In this document: positions 51,945 to 60,707 of the stretch, one piece after another
How positions within the stretch are numbered: the first letter of the stretch is position 1
How the letters are laid out: each line of letters begins with the position of its first letter
Source: Pseudomonas bharatica CSV86
Lineage (GTDB): Bacteria; Pseudomonadota; Gammaproteobacteria; Pseudomonadales; Pseudomonadaceae
NCBI RefSeq assembly: GCF_000319305.2
Contig: NZ_AMWJ02000001.1
Coordinates: 1,713,001-1,777,000 of the forward strand
DNA: 64,000 bases
Direction: 5' to 3'
The notes under the pieces: generated by a model
What the model was told of the DNA's origin: nothing
The model's database searches: none
What the model saw: only the letters and a program-made list of their open reading frames with translations
Position numbers and translations under genes: made by a program

Positions 51945-53090
51945 TCAGCGTGCATCCACCAGCCGGATACTGTCCCGGCCACCGCGCTTGGATTCATACA
52001 GCGCTGCATCGCTCTGTTCGATCAGCGCTGCCAGGCTGGCCGGCGGGTATTCGAACAGGTTGGCGCCGATGCTCAGGGTCACCGGCTCCGGCGTGGCGAA
52101 GGTCGAGGCCTGCTGGCGGAAGCCTTCGCGCAGGGTGCTGCCGAGGGCGACGATGCGCTCGCTGGAGGCATTGCCCAGCAGGATCACGAACTCGTCGCCG
52201 CCCAAGCGTGCGGCCAGGGCGTCTTCCGGCAACCCGTCAAGGATCATTTCGCCCAGGCTCACCAGCAGCCGATCGCCCGCCGCATGGCCGTACAGGTCGT
52301 TGACCAGCTTGAAGTTGTCGATATCGATCAGCAGCAGTGCGCCTGGCTGCTGCACCGAGACGTTTTCCAGCAGGCGTGGCGCGCGAACCTCCAGGGCGCG
52401 GCGGTTGTACAGGGTGGTCAGCGGGTCGCGGGCGGCGAGGCGGGCGATGCGCTTTTCCCGGCGGTAGCGTTCGCTGCCGGTCATCGACAGGGCGATCAGC
52501 ATCAGTGCCACGGCGCCTTCCACCAGGGAGATCTGGATGATTTCGCCGCGGAAAGACGCCAGGTCGAGCAGGGTCCCCGGGACCATCGCCAGGCACGCCT
52601 TGAGTATGTAGAACAGGCCGTGGCCGAGCATCACATAGCGCAACTGCACGGCGCCGACGCTGAGGGACCTGCCGTGAGGCCGCAGCAGGGCACTGGCGCG
52701 CAGGGCCAGGACGCCCACCAGGCCGGCATTGAAGAAGGTCATGACCTTGGACCACCACTGGTCCTCGGGGAGCAGGAGCAGCGCGCCCCAGAGTACGAAG
52801 ATCAGGTACCAGGCCCGCGACAGGCGGGTTTCGGTGAAGCGCGCCACACCCAGGAGGAACAGCCAGTGGGCGGTCACCAGCAGGCCGTTAGCGAACCAGA
52901 TGCCCAGCACCAGCAGGCCGTTGCTGCGCATCAGGGCCAGGGTCGAGCCGATGGTGATGGTGGCGAAGCCGGCGCTCCAGAACAGCAGCGAGTTTTCCCG
53001 CACGCTGCCCCATTCGATCGCCAGGTAAAGCGCGGCGGTTGCGGCGAGAACGACGGTGAGGACCAGCATGGTAGGGGGATCGAGCGCCAT
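51945..53090 (-). CDS. Membrane-bound diguanylate cyclase (GGDEF)
   Basis: A 381-residue protein with seven or so N-terminal membrane spans (MLVLTVVLAATAALYLAIEW, LLFWSAGFATITIGSTLALM, ISLVEGAVALMLIALSM) and a C-terminal GGDEF domain from about residue 220. DPLTTLYNRRALEV, LLIDIDNFKLVNDLYGHAAG and RLGGDEFVILLG (GGDEF at 297-301) are intact, so it should make cyclic di-GMP from two GTP. No clear RxxD inhibitory site is seen before the motif. The membrane part is an uncharacterised sensor. It stands alone. Confidence 0.92.
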   Translation of the reverse strand: MALDPPTMLVLTVVLAATAALYLAIEWGSVRENSLLFWSAGFATITIGSTLALMRSNGLLVLGIWFANGLLVTAHWLFLLGVARFTETRLSRAWYLIFVLWGALLLLPEDQWWSKVMTFFNAGLVGVLALRASALLRPHGRSLSVGAVQLRYVMLGHGLFYILKACLAMVPGTLLDLASFRGEIIQISLVEGAVALMLIALSMTGSERYRREKRIARLAARDPLTTLYNRRALEVRAPRLLENVSVQQPGALLLIDIDNFKLVNDLYGHAAGDRLLVSLGEMILDGLPEDALAARLGGDEFVILLGNASSERIVALGSTLREGFRQQASTFATPEPVTLSIGANLFEYPPASLAALIEQSDAALYESKRGGRDSIRLVDAR

Positions 53091-53204
53091 GTACTGACGG
53101 GACCTTTCTTGTTAATTACGAATGGGGCGGGATTGTAAGCTGTTGAAACGTTTTTTCGGAGCGTTGTGGCTGTTTTGTCAGGTGTGTTTCGTCGTTGTGG
53201 CTGA

Positions 53205-53286
53205 TGGCCTCATCGCTGGCAAGCCAGCTCCCACAGGGTTCTGAGCTGCGACTGGGACCCTGTGGGGGCTTGCCAGCGATGAGGCC
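53205..53286. repeat. REP pair, right copy with internal deletion
   Basis: A full reverse REP and a forward copy shortened to GTGGGGGCTTGCCAGCGATG. Part of the 321-base gap between the divergent cyclase and winged-helix genes; the rest (53091-53204, 53287-53411) shows no gene. The same shortening type is seen at 43761-43852. Confidence 0.85.
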
Positions 53287-53411
53287 ATTAGCCACTGCAT
53301 CGATCCATGTCCGTCCCCACCCCCGATTGTCCGTATACCGCCCCCGCCACGGTTGTCCCTTCGTGATCCCTTGCCAAGATGGACAACAAGGACTTTCGCC
53401 GTCGGAGGAGG

Positions 53412-54814
53412 ATGCCATTGGGTACGCTGGCCCGGGATTCAACTGCCGTCGAGGCCGTGCGCTTCGACCGTTTCATCGTTCACATCGGACAACGCCTGCT
53501 ATTGGCCGACGGCCAGCCGCTGCGCCTGGGCGGGAGGGCGCTGGACATTCTCCTGGTGTTGCTGGAGCACGCCGGCACCGTGGTGGACAAGCACACCCTG
53601 CTGGCCCGGGTCTGGCCCGACAGCGTGGTCGAGGATATCAACCTGCGGGTGCATATCGCCGCCCTGCGCCGGGCCCTCGGCGAGGGCTTCATCATCAACC
53701 TGCCCGGCCAGGGGTATCGCTTCGCTGTGCCGGTTTTGCCGGCAGAGCATGCCGCCGTGCTCGCGCCTGATGTGCCGACGGGCAACCTGCCCACCCGCCT
53801 GAGCGGCATCGTTGGTCGCGACGAGGAGCTGGCGAACCTGGCGCCGTTGCTGGCCCGGCGCCGCCTGGTGACCCTTACCGGACCGGTCGGCGTGGGCAAG
53901 ACCCGACTGGCCCTGGCCGTCGCGCAGGAGCAGGGCGGACATTGGCGCGATGGCGTGTGGCTGCTGGATTTCGCCCGCGGGCAATGCGCGGACGAGGCGC
54001 TGGCGGGGTTGCTGCAGGACATGGGCCTGCAAGCGAACCCTGCGTGTGCCCTTGGCGGCCTGCCAGCCCTTTTGCAGCAGCGCCGCCTGCTGCTGGTGCT
54101 GGACCATTGCGAAGCCCACCCCGGGTTCAGCCGCCGCTTGGTCGAAGCCTTGCTCGCGCTGGCGCCGGGAGTGAGCCTTCTGCTGACCTGCCGCGAAGCG
54201 CTGCGCATCCGCGGCGAGACCGTGGTCTCGGTAACGCCCCTGGCGGTCCCCCCTGGCAACGATGCGTGCAGCATCGAGCAACTCATGAATTATGCGGCGG
54301 TGCGTCTGTTCGTTGGCTGTGCCCGGGCCCGGCAGGCGGATCTCCAGCTGCGCCCGCAGGATCTCAAGACCGTTCGCGACATCTGCCGGCAGCTTGATGG
54401 CTTGCCCCTGGCCCTGGAACTGGCCGCAGCGCAGATCGAGGTGTTCGCCCTGGTCGGCCTGCGCGCGCAGTTGAGCGAAGGCTTGCAGGTACTCAATCGT
54501 GGCCGGCGCACCGCCGATGCCCGGCATCAGTCGTTGAAGGCGGCGCTGGACTGGAGTTTCCAACGCCTGGGCAGTGAAGAGCAGCACGTCCTGCGCTGCC
54601 TGGCCGCCCTGGGCCGCGGGTTCAGCCTGGAGCAGGCGGTGCACCATGGCTCCAGCGTCGGCCTGGGTCCGCTGGTGACCGCTCGCGCGGTGCAGCGACT
54701 GGCCGCCAGTTCGATGCTGGCGCACGACCCTGGATCCGCGCGTTATCGGTTGCTCAACAGTACCCGTTGGTACCTTCAAGAGGCGGCTGCCTCCTATCAC
54801 CCGGCCCGGTGTAG
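53412..54814 (+). CDS. Winged-helix/ATPase regulator, short paralogue (3' end uncertain)
   Basis: About 467 residues. Residues 15-110 form an OmpR/CadC-type winged helix (LLLADGQPLRLGGRALDILL, ARVWPDSVVEDINLRVHIAA, NLPGQGYRFAVPVL). An AAA/NB-ARC-like ATPase follows: LSGIVGRDEELANLAPLLAR, Walker A LTGPVGVGKTRLALA, Walker B RLLLVLDHCE and LLLTCREALRIRG. The in-frame reading continues to 55385, but beyond about 54800 it is only the complement of the facing gene. One base added within the C/G runs at 54800-54809 gives a TAG at 54814, taken as the likely end. Start uncertain: ATG 53412, TTG 53418 or ATG 53379. No TPR domain, unlike its neighbour. Confidence 0.7.
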
Positions 54815-57593
54815 CTACCGGCCTGGGGTCGCGTTGCGCCAGGCGTTCCATCAGTTGCTGCGCGCGGAGCAGTTCGGCGGTGGCGAAGCCTTCCTTGAAG
54901 CGTGCATGCACTGCTGCCAGCAGTTGCCGCGCCGGTTGCGGCCGGCCATCTTCCAGCCACAAGCCGGCGAGGGCGGTGGCGCTGCGCAACTCCCAGGCCA
55001 GTGCCCGTTGCTTGCGCGCCAGGCCCAGGGCCTTGAGCAGCAGGTTCTCGGCCTGCTGGCGCGCCTGGGCAACACCTTCGGGCAATTGCGCTGCATAAGC
55101 GCACAGCAGGGCGGCGCTGGCCCAACCGGCAGCACCGCTCTGCGCCCGTTGCAACAGGGCGCTATCCACCCGGCCCGGGACCAGGGTGGCGAGCAGGTCG
55201 CCGATCAGGCCGCCGGCCGGGCCCGCTGGCGCCGCGTCAGTCATTGCGAAGGCCCAGGCATAGTGTTCGGACCACTCGCGGAACAGCCCCACCGAATGTC
55301 GCTGCGACTGCTCGCGCAGCAGGCGCACCCGCTCCTGCGCCAGCGCGTGTTCGCCGTTGTACCAGGGAATGACGCAGCCGCTTAGAGCGAGGGTGTAGCA
55401 CAGGGTGGTGCCATGGTCGATCTGCTGCGCCAGTTCCAGTGCCTGGCTGGCGCTGCAGGCCGCCTGCTCGGGCAGGCCCTGCAGCCAGAGAATCCGCGCT
55501 TGCAGGGTCAGGGCCGCGACGCTTTGGTCGTATTGCACGCCGAAGCCATGGGTAAAGCGGTTGAGCCGGCCGCTTTGGGCCATGCGTTGCAGGGCGGCGT
55601 CGGACTCGCGCCGGGCGCGCTCCTGCGCGCCGCTGAAGTGCAGGCCCAGGCCGCGCAGGCGCTGGGCGCTGAGGGCCAGTTGCGGATCGTGGTCGAGGCC
55701 GCGCCGGTCGAAGTCATGGCTCAGTTGCAGGGCGTGCTGGTACTCGCCGCGGCTCAGGTACACCGCCATGTTCCCGGAAATCGCCCGGAGCAGGCCGGGC
55801 AGGTCGCCGTTGGCTTGTGCCAGGCGCGCGGCACTGGCGAAGGCATCGAGGGTCTGCGGTGTGCCACCGTGGTCGTGGTAGCTGAAGGTACCCATGGCCA
55901 GCTTGAGGTTGATCGCCAGGCTGCTTCCCGGCTGGGTATCGGTTTCCAGGCGCAGCAGGGCCTTGCGGATATGCCGGCCATGCTCGGACAGCAGCGACAG
56001 CTCTTGCCACAACGGAGCCGAAGCGGCGGTCAGGCGTGCGGCCAGCAGGCCCGCTTCGGCATTGGCGAAGCCCCATTCCAGTGCGCCGCGCAGGTCGTCG
56101 AGGCTACGTGAATAACATTCCAGCCATTGCTCGGGGCTGGTCCTGGCCCACTCCCGTTCGGCCTGTTGCATGATCGCCAGGCAGCGCTCGGCATGCCGCT
56201 TGAGCGTCCCGGCCAGTTCGCCGGCCTGCTGCAGCTTGTCCAGGGCGTAGCAGCGGGTGGTGTCGAGCATCCGGTAAAACACCTCTTCATCGCCGACATC
56301 GACATTCAGCAGCGACTGGCTGACCAGTTGGCTCACCGCATCGCGCACCTGGTCCGGGGCCAGGCGCTCGTCGGCGGCCAGGGTCATGGCCGAGGCCAGG
56401 CTGAAACCGCCACGGAACACGCTAAGGCGGCGCAGCACGGTGCGTTCACTGTCTGCCAGCAACTGGAAGCTCCAGTCGAGGGTGGCGCCGAGCAGGTGCT
56501 GGCGGCGTTCATCGCCCTGGCTCGGCAACAGGTGGCGACGCAGGTCGGCGAGCAGGGCGTCCGGGCCGAGTACCGCCAGTTGCGCAGCCGCCAGTTCCAG
56601 CGCGAGCGGGATGCCGTCCAGATGCCGGCAGATGGCGACCACCGTGGCCAGGTTGGCGGCATTGAGTTCGAACTGCTCCTGATTGGCGATGGCACGTTCG
56701 ACGAACAACTGCACGGCGCCGTACCTCAAGGCCTGCGCCGGATCCCCGGTAGCCTCGGGCGGCGGGCATTCCAGGGCATCCAGGCGCAGTACCGCCTCAC
56801 CCTCGGCGCGCAGGCTTTCGCGGCTGGTCACCAGGACCTGCAACTGCGGCGCGCCACGCAGCAGGTGCTCGCAGAGGCTGGCCACCGAATCGACCAGGTG
56901 TTCGGCGTTGTCGATCACCAGCAGCAGGTGGCGGCCGCGCAAGTGCTCGCACAGGGCGTCCAGCGGCGCCTGGTCGGGCAGGGCGAGGCCGAGCACGCCG
57001 GCCAGGTTGCCGAGGATGGTGGACGGTGTGCCGAGCGTGCTCAGGTCGAGCAGACGGATACCGTCGCGGTACAGCCCTATCGACTGCTCGGCGACGCGCA
57101 GGGCCACGGTGGTCTTGCCGATCCCGCCCGGGCCGGCGAGAGTCAGCAGGCGCTGGCGCGACAGTTGCCCGAGCACCTGGTTGACCAGCATCTGCCGCCC
57201 GATCAGGCGGGTGCGGCGCAATGGCAGGTTGTGCGAGGCCGGCGCCGGCGCCTGGGAATCCTCCTCTTGCGCAAGCAGTGGCGCGACGAAACTGTAGCCG
57301 CGCTGGGCCACGGTAATGATGTAGCGCTGGCCGTCCTGGCCATCGCCCAGGGCCTTGCGCAGGGCCGCGATATGGACCCGCAGGCTGATCTCCTCGACCA
57401 CGGTATCCGGCCACACCCGGGCCATCAGCTCGCTTTTGCCCAGCACTTCGCCGGGGCGCTCCAGCAACGCCAGGAGCAGGTCCATGGCGCGCCGGCCGAG
57501 GCGCAGGGGCCGGTCGTTCTCGACGATCAGGCGCTGGCCTGGAAAAACCCGATAAGGGCCGAACTTCACGGCCTGTTCACGGTGACGGCTCAC
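54754..57593 (-). CDS. Winged-helix/ATPase/TPR regulator, long paralogue (3' end uncertain)
   Basis: About 946 residues from a GTG start with GGAG six bases upstream. Winged helix at 8-110 (RLIVENDRPLRLGRRAMDLL, ARVWPDTVVEEISLRVHIAA, ITVAQRGYSFVAPLL); ATPase with Walker A LAGPGGIGKTTVALRVAEQS, Walker B LLLVIDNAEHLVDSVASLCE and LVTSRESLRAEGEA; then a helical TPR-like half (SLAINLKLAMGTFSYHDHGG, LRGLGLHFSGAQERARRESD). Strongly similar in the first 350 residues to the facing gene. The uninterrupted reading continues to 53499 through the complement of that gene; with one extra base at about 54800-54809 it would end at 54754. Such MalT/AfsR-like proteins sense a ligand and activate transcription; the target is unknown. 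Confidence 0.75.
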
Positions 57594-57851
57594 ATCCTGC
57601 TCCCGACGCTGTTCCGACTATCGGCACGAGCCTTGGCAAGGCTCTGGCCTGTGGTTTTCCAGCATGTTGGGGAGGTTTTTCCGACAAGGCAATGCCTGCT
57701 TGCGCCTTGCAGGCCTTTCGCGGCGACTAGGCTTGTCAGGCTTCGCTGTCAAAGCCCTACGGGGGCAGGGGGAATAATTAACAACGATTAACTCGTGTAT
57801 CCCCCGTCCGCCCTCAAGAATTCCGCAAAAACCCCCATCGGAACGTCCACC

Positions 57852-59822
57852 ATGACCGACCACGATGACCGCAACGACCCGACCCGGCGCCGCCTGCTCG
57901 CCGCCGGATCCCTCCTGACCGCCGCAGCGACCCTGCTGCCGCGGTTGTCCTTCGCTTCACTCACTCCAGACCAGGGACCTGCAATGAATGCCGATCTGAT
58001 TCTGTTCAATGGCCGCTTCCATACCGTGGACCGGGAAAAACCCGAAGCCAGTGCCGTGGCGATCAAGGACGGGCGCTTCGTCGCCGTCGGCACCGACGCC
58101 GAAGCCATGGCCACCCGCGGCAGCGCCACCCGGGTCATCGACCTCAAGGGACGCTGCGCCATCCCCGGCCTCAATGACTCGCACCTGCACCTGATCCGCG
58201 GTGGCCTCAACTACAACCTTGAGCTGCGCTGGGAAGGCGTGCCGTCCCTGGCCGATGCCCTGCGCATGCTCAAGGACCAGGCCGAGCGTACGCCGAGCCC
58301 GCAGTGGGTACGGGTGGTCGGCGGCTGGAATGAATTCCAGTTCGCCGAAAAGCGCATGCCCACCCTGGAGGAAATCAACCAGGCGGCCCCGGACACCCCG
58401 GTGTTCATCCTGCACCTGTACGACCGCGCCTTGCTCAACCGTGCTGCGCTGCGCGTGGCGGGCTACACCAAGGACACGCCGAACCCGCCGGGCGGCGAGA
58501 TCGTCCGTGATTCCCGTGGCGAGCCGACCGGCATGCTGGTGGCCCGGCCGAACGCGATGATCCTCTACTCGACCCTGGCCAAGGGGCCGAAGCTGCCCCT
58601 GGAGTACCAGATCAACTCGACCCGCCAATTCATGCGCGAGCTCAACCGCCTCGGCCTGACCAGCGCCATCGACGCCGGCGGCGGTTTCCAGAACTACCCG
58701 GACGACTACGAGGTGATCGAGCACCTGGCCAAGGAAGACCAGTTGACGGTGCGTATCGCCTACAACCTGTTCACCCAGAAGCCCAAGGAGGAACTGGCCG
58801 ACTTCAAGAACTGGACCGGCAGCGTCAAGCTGCACCAGGGCGACGACATGCTGCGGCACAACGGCGCCGGCGAGATGCTGGTGTTCTCCGCTGCCGACTT
58901 CGAGGACTTCCTCGAACCACGCCCGGACCTGGCGCCGTCCATGGAGCAGGACCTGGAGCCGGTGGTGCGCCATCTGGTCGAGCAGCGCTGGCCGTTCCGC
59001 CTGCATGCCACCTATGACGAGTCCATCAGCCGCATGCTCGACGTGTTCGAGAAAGTGAACCGCGACATTCCGTTCAACGGCCTGCCCTGGTTCTTCGATC
59101 ATGCCGAGACCATCACCCCGCGCAACATCGAGCGGGTGCGAGCCCTGGGCGGCGGTATCGCGATCCAGGACCGCATGGCCTTCCAGGGCGAATACTTCGT
59201 CGATCGCTACGACGCCAAGGCCGCCGAAGCCACGCCGCCGATCAAGCGCATGCTGGCCGAAGGCGTGCCGGTGGGGGCCGGGACCGACGCGACCCGGGTG
59301 TCCAGCTACAACCCGTGGACCTCGCTGTACTGGATGGTCAGCGGCCGTACGGTCGGCGGCCTGGCCCTGCACCAGGAAGGCCTGCCGCGTTCCACCGCGC
59401 TGGAGCTGTTTACCCATGGCAGCGCCTGGTTCTCTTCCGAGCAGGGCAAGAAGGGCCAGATCAAGGTCGGCCAACTGGCCGACGTGGCAGTGCTCAGCGC
59501 CGACTTCTTCAGCGTCGAGGAAGAGGCGATCAAGTGGATCGAGTCGCTGCTGACCGTGGTAGGCGGCAAGGTGGTCTATGGCGCGGGCGAGTTCGACGGG
59601 CAGGGGCCGAAGGACATCCCGGTGCTGCCGGACTGGTCGCCGGTGGTCAAGGTCCCGGGGCACTGGCGCCCGGCCTCGCCGTTGCAGGCCCAGGTGCACC
59701 AGTGCAGCGGGCCGTGCGCGGTGCATGCGCATACCCATGAACGGGCGCGCCTGTCCAATGTGCCGGTCAGCGATTTCCAGGGCTTCTGGGGCGCGTTCGG
59801 CTGTTCCTGCTTCGCTTTCTGA
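57852..59822 (+). CDS. Tat-exported amidohydrolase (YtcJ-like, amidohydrolase 3 family)
   Basis: A 656-residue metal-dependent hydrolase. The twin-arginine signal is TRRRLLAAGSLLTAAATLLP, so it acts in the periplasm. The beta-sandwich DLILFNGRFHTVDREKPEAS and AVAIKDGRFVAVGTDAEAMA precede the barrel with GLNDSHLHLIRGG (metal HxH), GGWNEFQFAEKRMPTLEEIN, FRLHATYDESISRMLDVFEK, WFFDHAETI and VGAGTDATRVSSYNPW. The final residues CSGPCAVHAHTHERARLSNV and GCSCFAF are Cys/His-rich, unusual for the family. Relatives hydrolyse amides and carbamates. The start at 57852 fixes the signal. The ycaC gene follows 59 bases later, suggesting an operon. Confidence 0.88.
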   Translation: MTDHDDRNDPTRRRLLAAGSLLTAAATLLPRLSFASLTPDQGPAMNADLILFNGRFHTVDREKPEASAVAIKDGRFVAVGTDAEAMATRGSATRVIDLKGRCAIPGLNDSHLHLIRGGLNYNLELRWEGVPSLADALRMLKDQAERTPSPQWVRVVGGWNEFQFAEKRMPTLEEINQAAPDTPVFILHLYDRALLNRAALRVAGYTKDTPNPPGGEIVRDSRGEPTGMLVARPNAMILYSTLAKGPKLPLEYQINSTRQFMRELNRLGLTSAIDAGGGFQNYPDDYEVIEHLAKEDQLTVRIAYNLFTQKPKEELADFKNWTGSVKLHQGDDMLRHNGAGEMLVFSAADFEDFLEPRPDLAPSMEQDLEPVVRHLVEQRWPFRLHATYDESISRMLDVFEKVNRDIPFNGLPWFFDHAETITPRNIERVRALGGGIAIQDRMAFQGEYFVDRYDAKAAEATPPIKRMLAEGVPVGAGTDATRVSSYNPWTSLYWMVSGRTVGGLALHQEGLPRSTALELFTHGSAWFSSEQGKKGQIKVGQLADVAVLSADFFSVEEEAIKWIESLLTVVGGKVVYGAGEFDGQGPKDIPVLPDWSPVVKVPGHWRPASPLQAQVHQCSGPCAVHAHTHERARLSNVPVSDFQGFWGAFGCSCFAF

Positions 59823-59881
59823 GTTCCACCCCGGCGCAGGCAGGGGCCTGCGCCTCTCTTACCGTCAGAGGAGTCATGAAA

Positions 59882-60499
59882 ATGAGCAACGACTACAAAC
59901 GCTTGAACAAGGATGACGCGGTGGTGTTGCTGGTGGATCACCAGACCGGGCTGATCTCGCTGGTACAGGACTTTTCGCCGAACGAATTCAAGAACAACGT
60001 GCTGGCCCTGGGCGACCTGGCCAAATTCTTCGGCCTGCCGACCATCCTCACCACCAGCTTCGAGCAGGGCCCTAACGGCCCGCTGGTACCGGAACTGAAG
60101 GAACTGTTCCCGGATGCGCCGTACATCGCCCGTCCGGGGCAGATCAACGCGTGGGACAACGAGGATTTCGTCAAGGCAATCAAGGCCACCGGGCGCAAGC
60201 AACTGATCATCGCCGGCGTGGTGACCGACGTGTGCGTAGCCTTCCCGACCCTGTCGGCCATTGCCGAAGGTTACGAGGTGTTCGTGGTGACCGATGCGTC
60301 CGGCACCTTCAACGAGACCGTGCAGCAGGCGGCCTGGGCGCGGATGAGCGCGGCGGGTGCGCAACTGATGAACTGGTTCTCGGTGGCGTGCGAACTGCAC
60401 CGCGACTGGCGCAACGACATTGAAGGCCTGGGTAACCTGCTGTCGCAGCGGATTCCCAACTATCGCAACCTGATGAATAGCTATGCGGCTCTGAAGTAA
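59882..60499 (+). CDS. ycaC: YcaC-type cysteine hydrolase (isochorismatase superfamily)
   Basis: A 205-residue protein nearly collinear with E. coli YcaC: LNKDDAVVLLVDHQTGLISL (Asp19), NVLALGDLAKFFGLPTILTT, RPGQINAWDNEDFVKAIKAT, IIAGVVTDVCVAFPTLSAIA (nucleophile Cys118) and WFSVACELHRDWRNDIEGLG. The natural substrate is unsettled; the fold hydrolyses amides and imides. ATG 59882 has AGGAG 8 bases upstream; ATG 59876 is too close to it. It is downstream of an exported amidohydrolase and followed by a strong terminator. Confidence 0.92.
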   Translation: MSNDYKRLNKDDAVVLLVDHQTGLISLVQDFSPNEFKNNVLALGDLAKFFGLPTILTTSFEQGPNGPLVPELKELFPDAPYIARPGQINAWDNEDFVKAIKATGRKQLIIAGVVTDVCVAFPTLSAIAEGYEVFVVTDASGTFNETVQQAAWARMSAAGAQLMNWFSVACELHRDWRNDIEGLGNLLSQRIPNYRNLMNSYAALK

Positions 60500-60511
60500 G
60501 CGCTGGTTCGG

Positions 60512-60547
60512 ATCGCGGCAAGCCCTTGGGCTCGCCGCGATTTTTTT
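60512..60547 (+). terminator. Intrinsic terminator after ycaC
   Basis: ATCGCGGC-A-AGCCC-TT-GGGCT-C-GCCGCGAT followed by TTTTTT, 12 bases after the stop: a long GC stem with a T tract, the clearest rho-independent terminator in the window. Confidence 0.93.
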
Positions 60548-60558
60548 GTGTGGTTTAT

Positions 60559-60590
60559 GGCCTCATCGCTGGCAAGCCAGCTCCCACAGG
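60559..60590. repeat. Single REP copy
   Basis: One reverse REP (CCTCATCGCTGGCAAGCC then AGCTCCCACAGG) without a partner, in the 208-base gap before the lectin-domain gene. Confidence 0.9.
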
Positions 60591-60707
60591 TCTCGGCCAA
60601 ATCAATGATCGTGCGTTGCTCCTCGAATACATTGATGGCGAAACGCTATTTCCCATGTCATCCCATCTCCCTACAATCGAATGCTCACTCCAGGGAGAAA
60701 CGCCTTG

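Noticed and set aside
53499..54753. Continuation of the minus-strand winged-helix gene
   Set aside because: Protein from this part is the complement of the plus-strand ATPase and has low-complexity composition; treated as read-through past a likely indel, not as a real C-terminal domain.
54815..55385. Continuation of the plus-strand winged-helix gene
   Set aside because: Complement of the minus-strand TPR region; no domain and skewed composition.
57957..59738. 593-codon minus-strand frame
   Set aside because: Complement of the amidohydrolase, His/Gly/Arg/Leu-rich without motifs.
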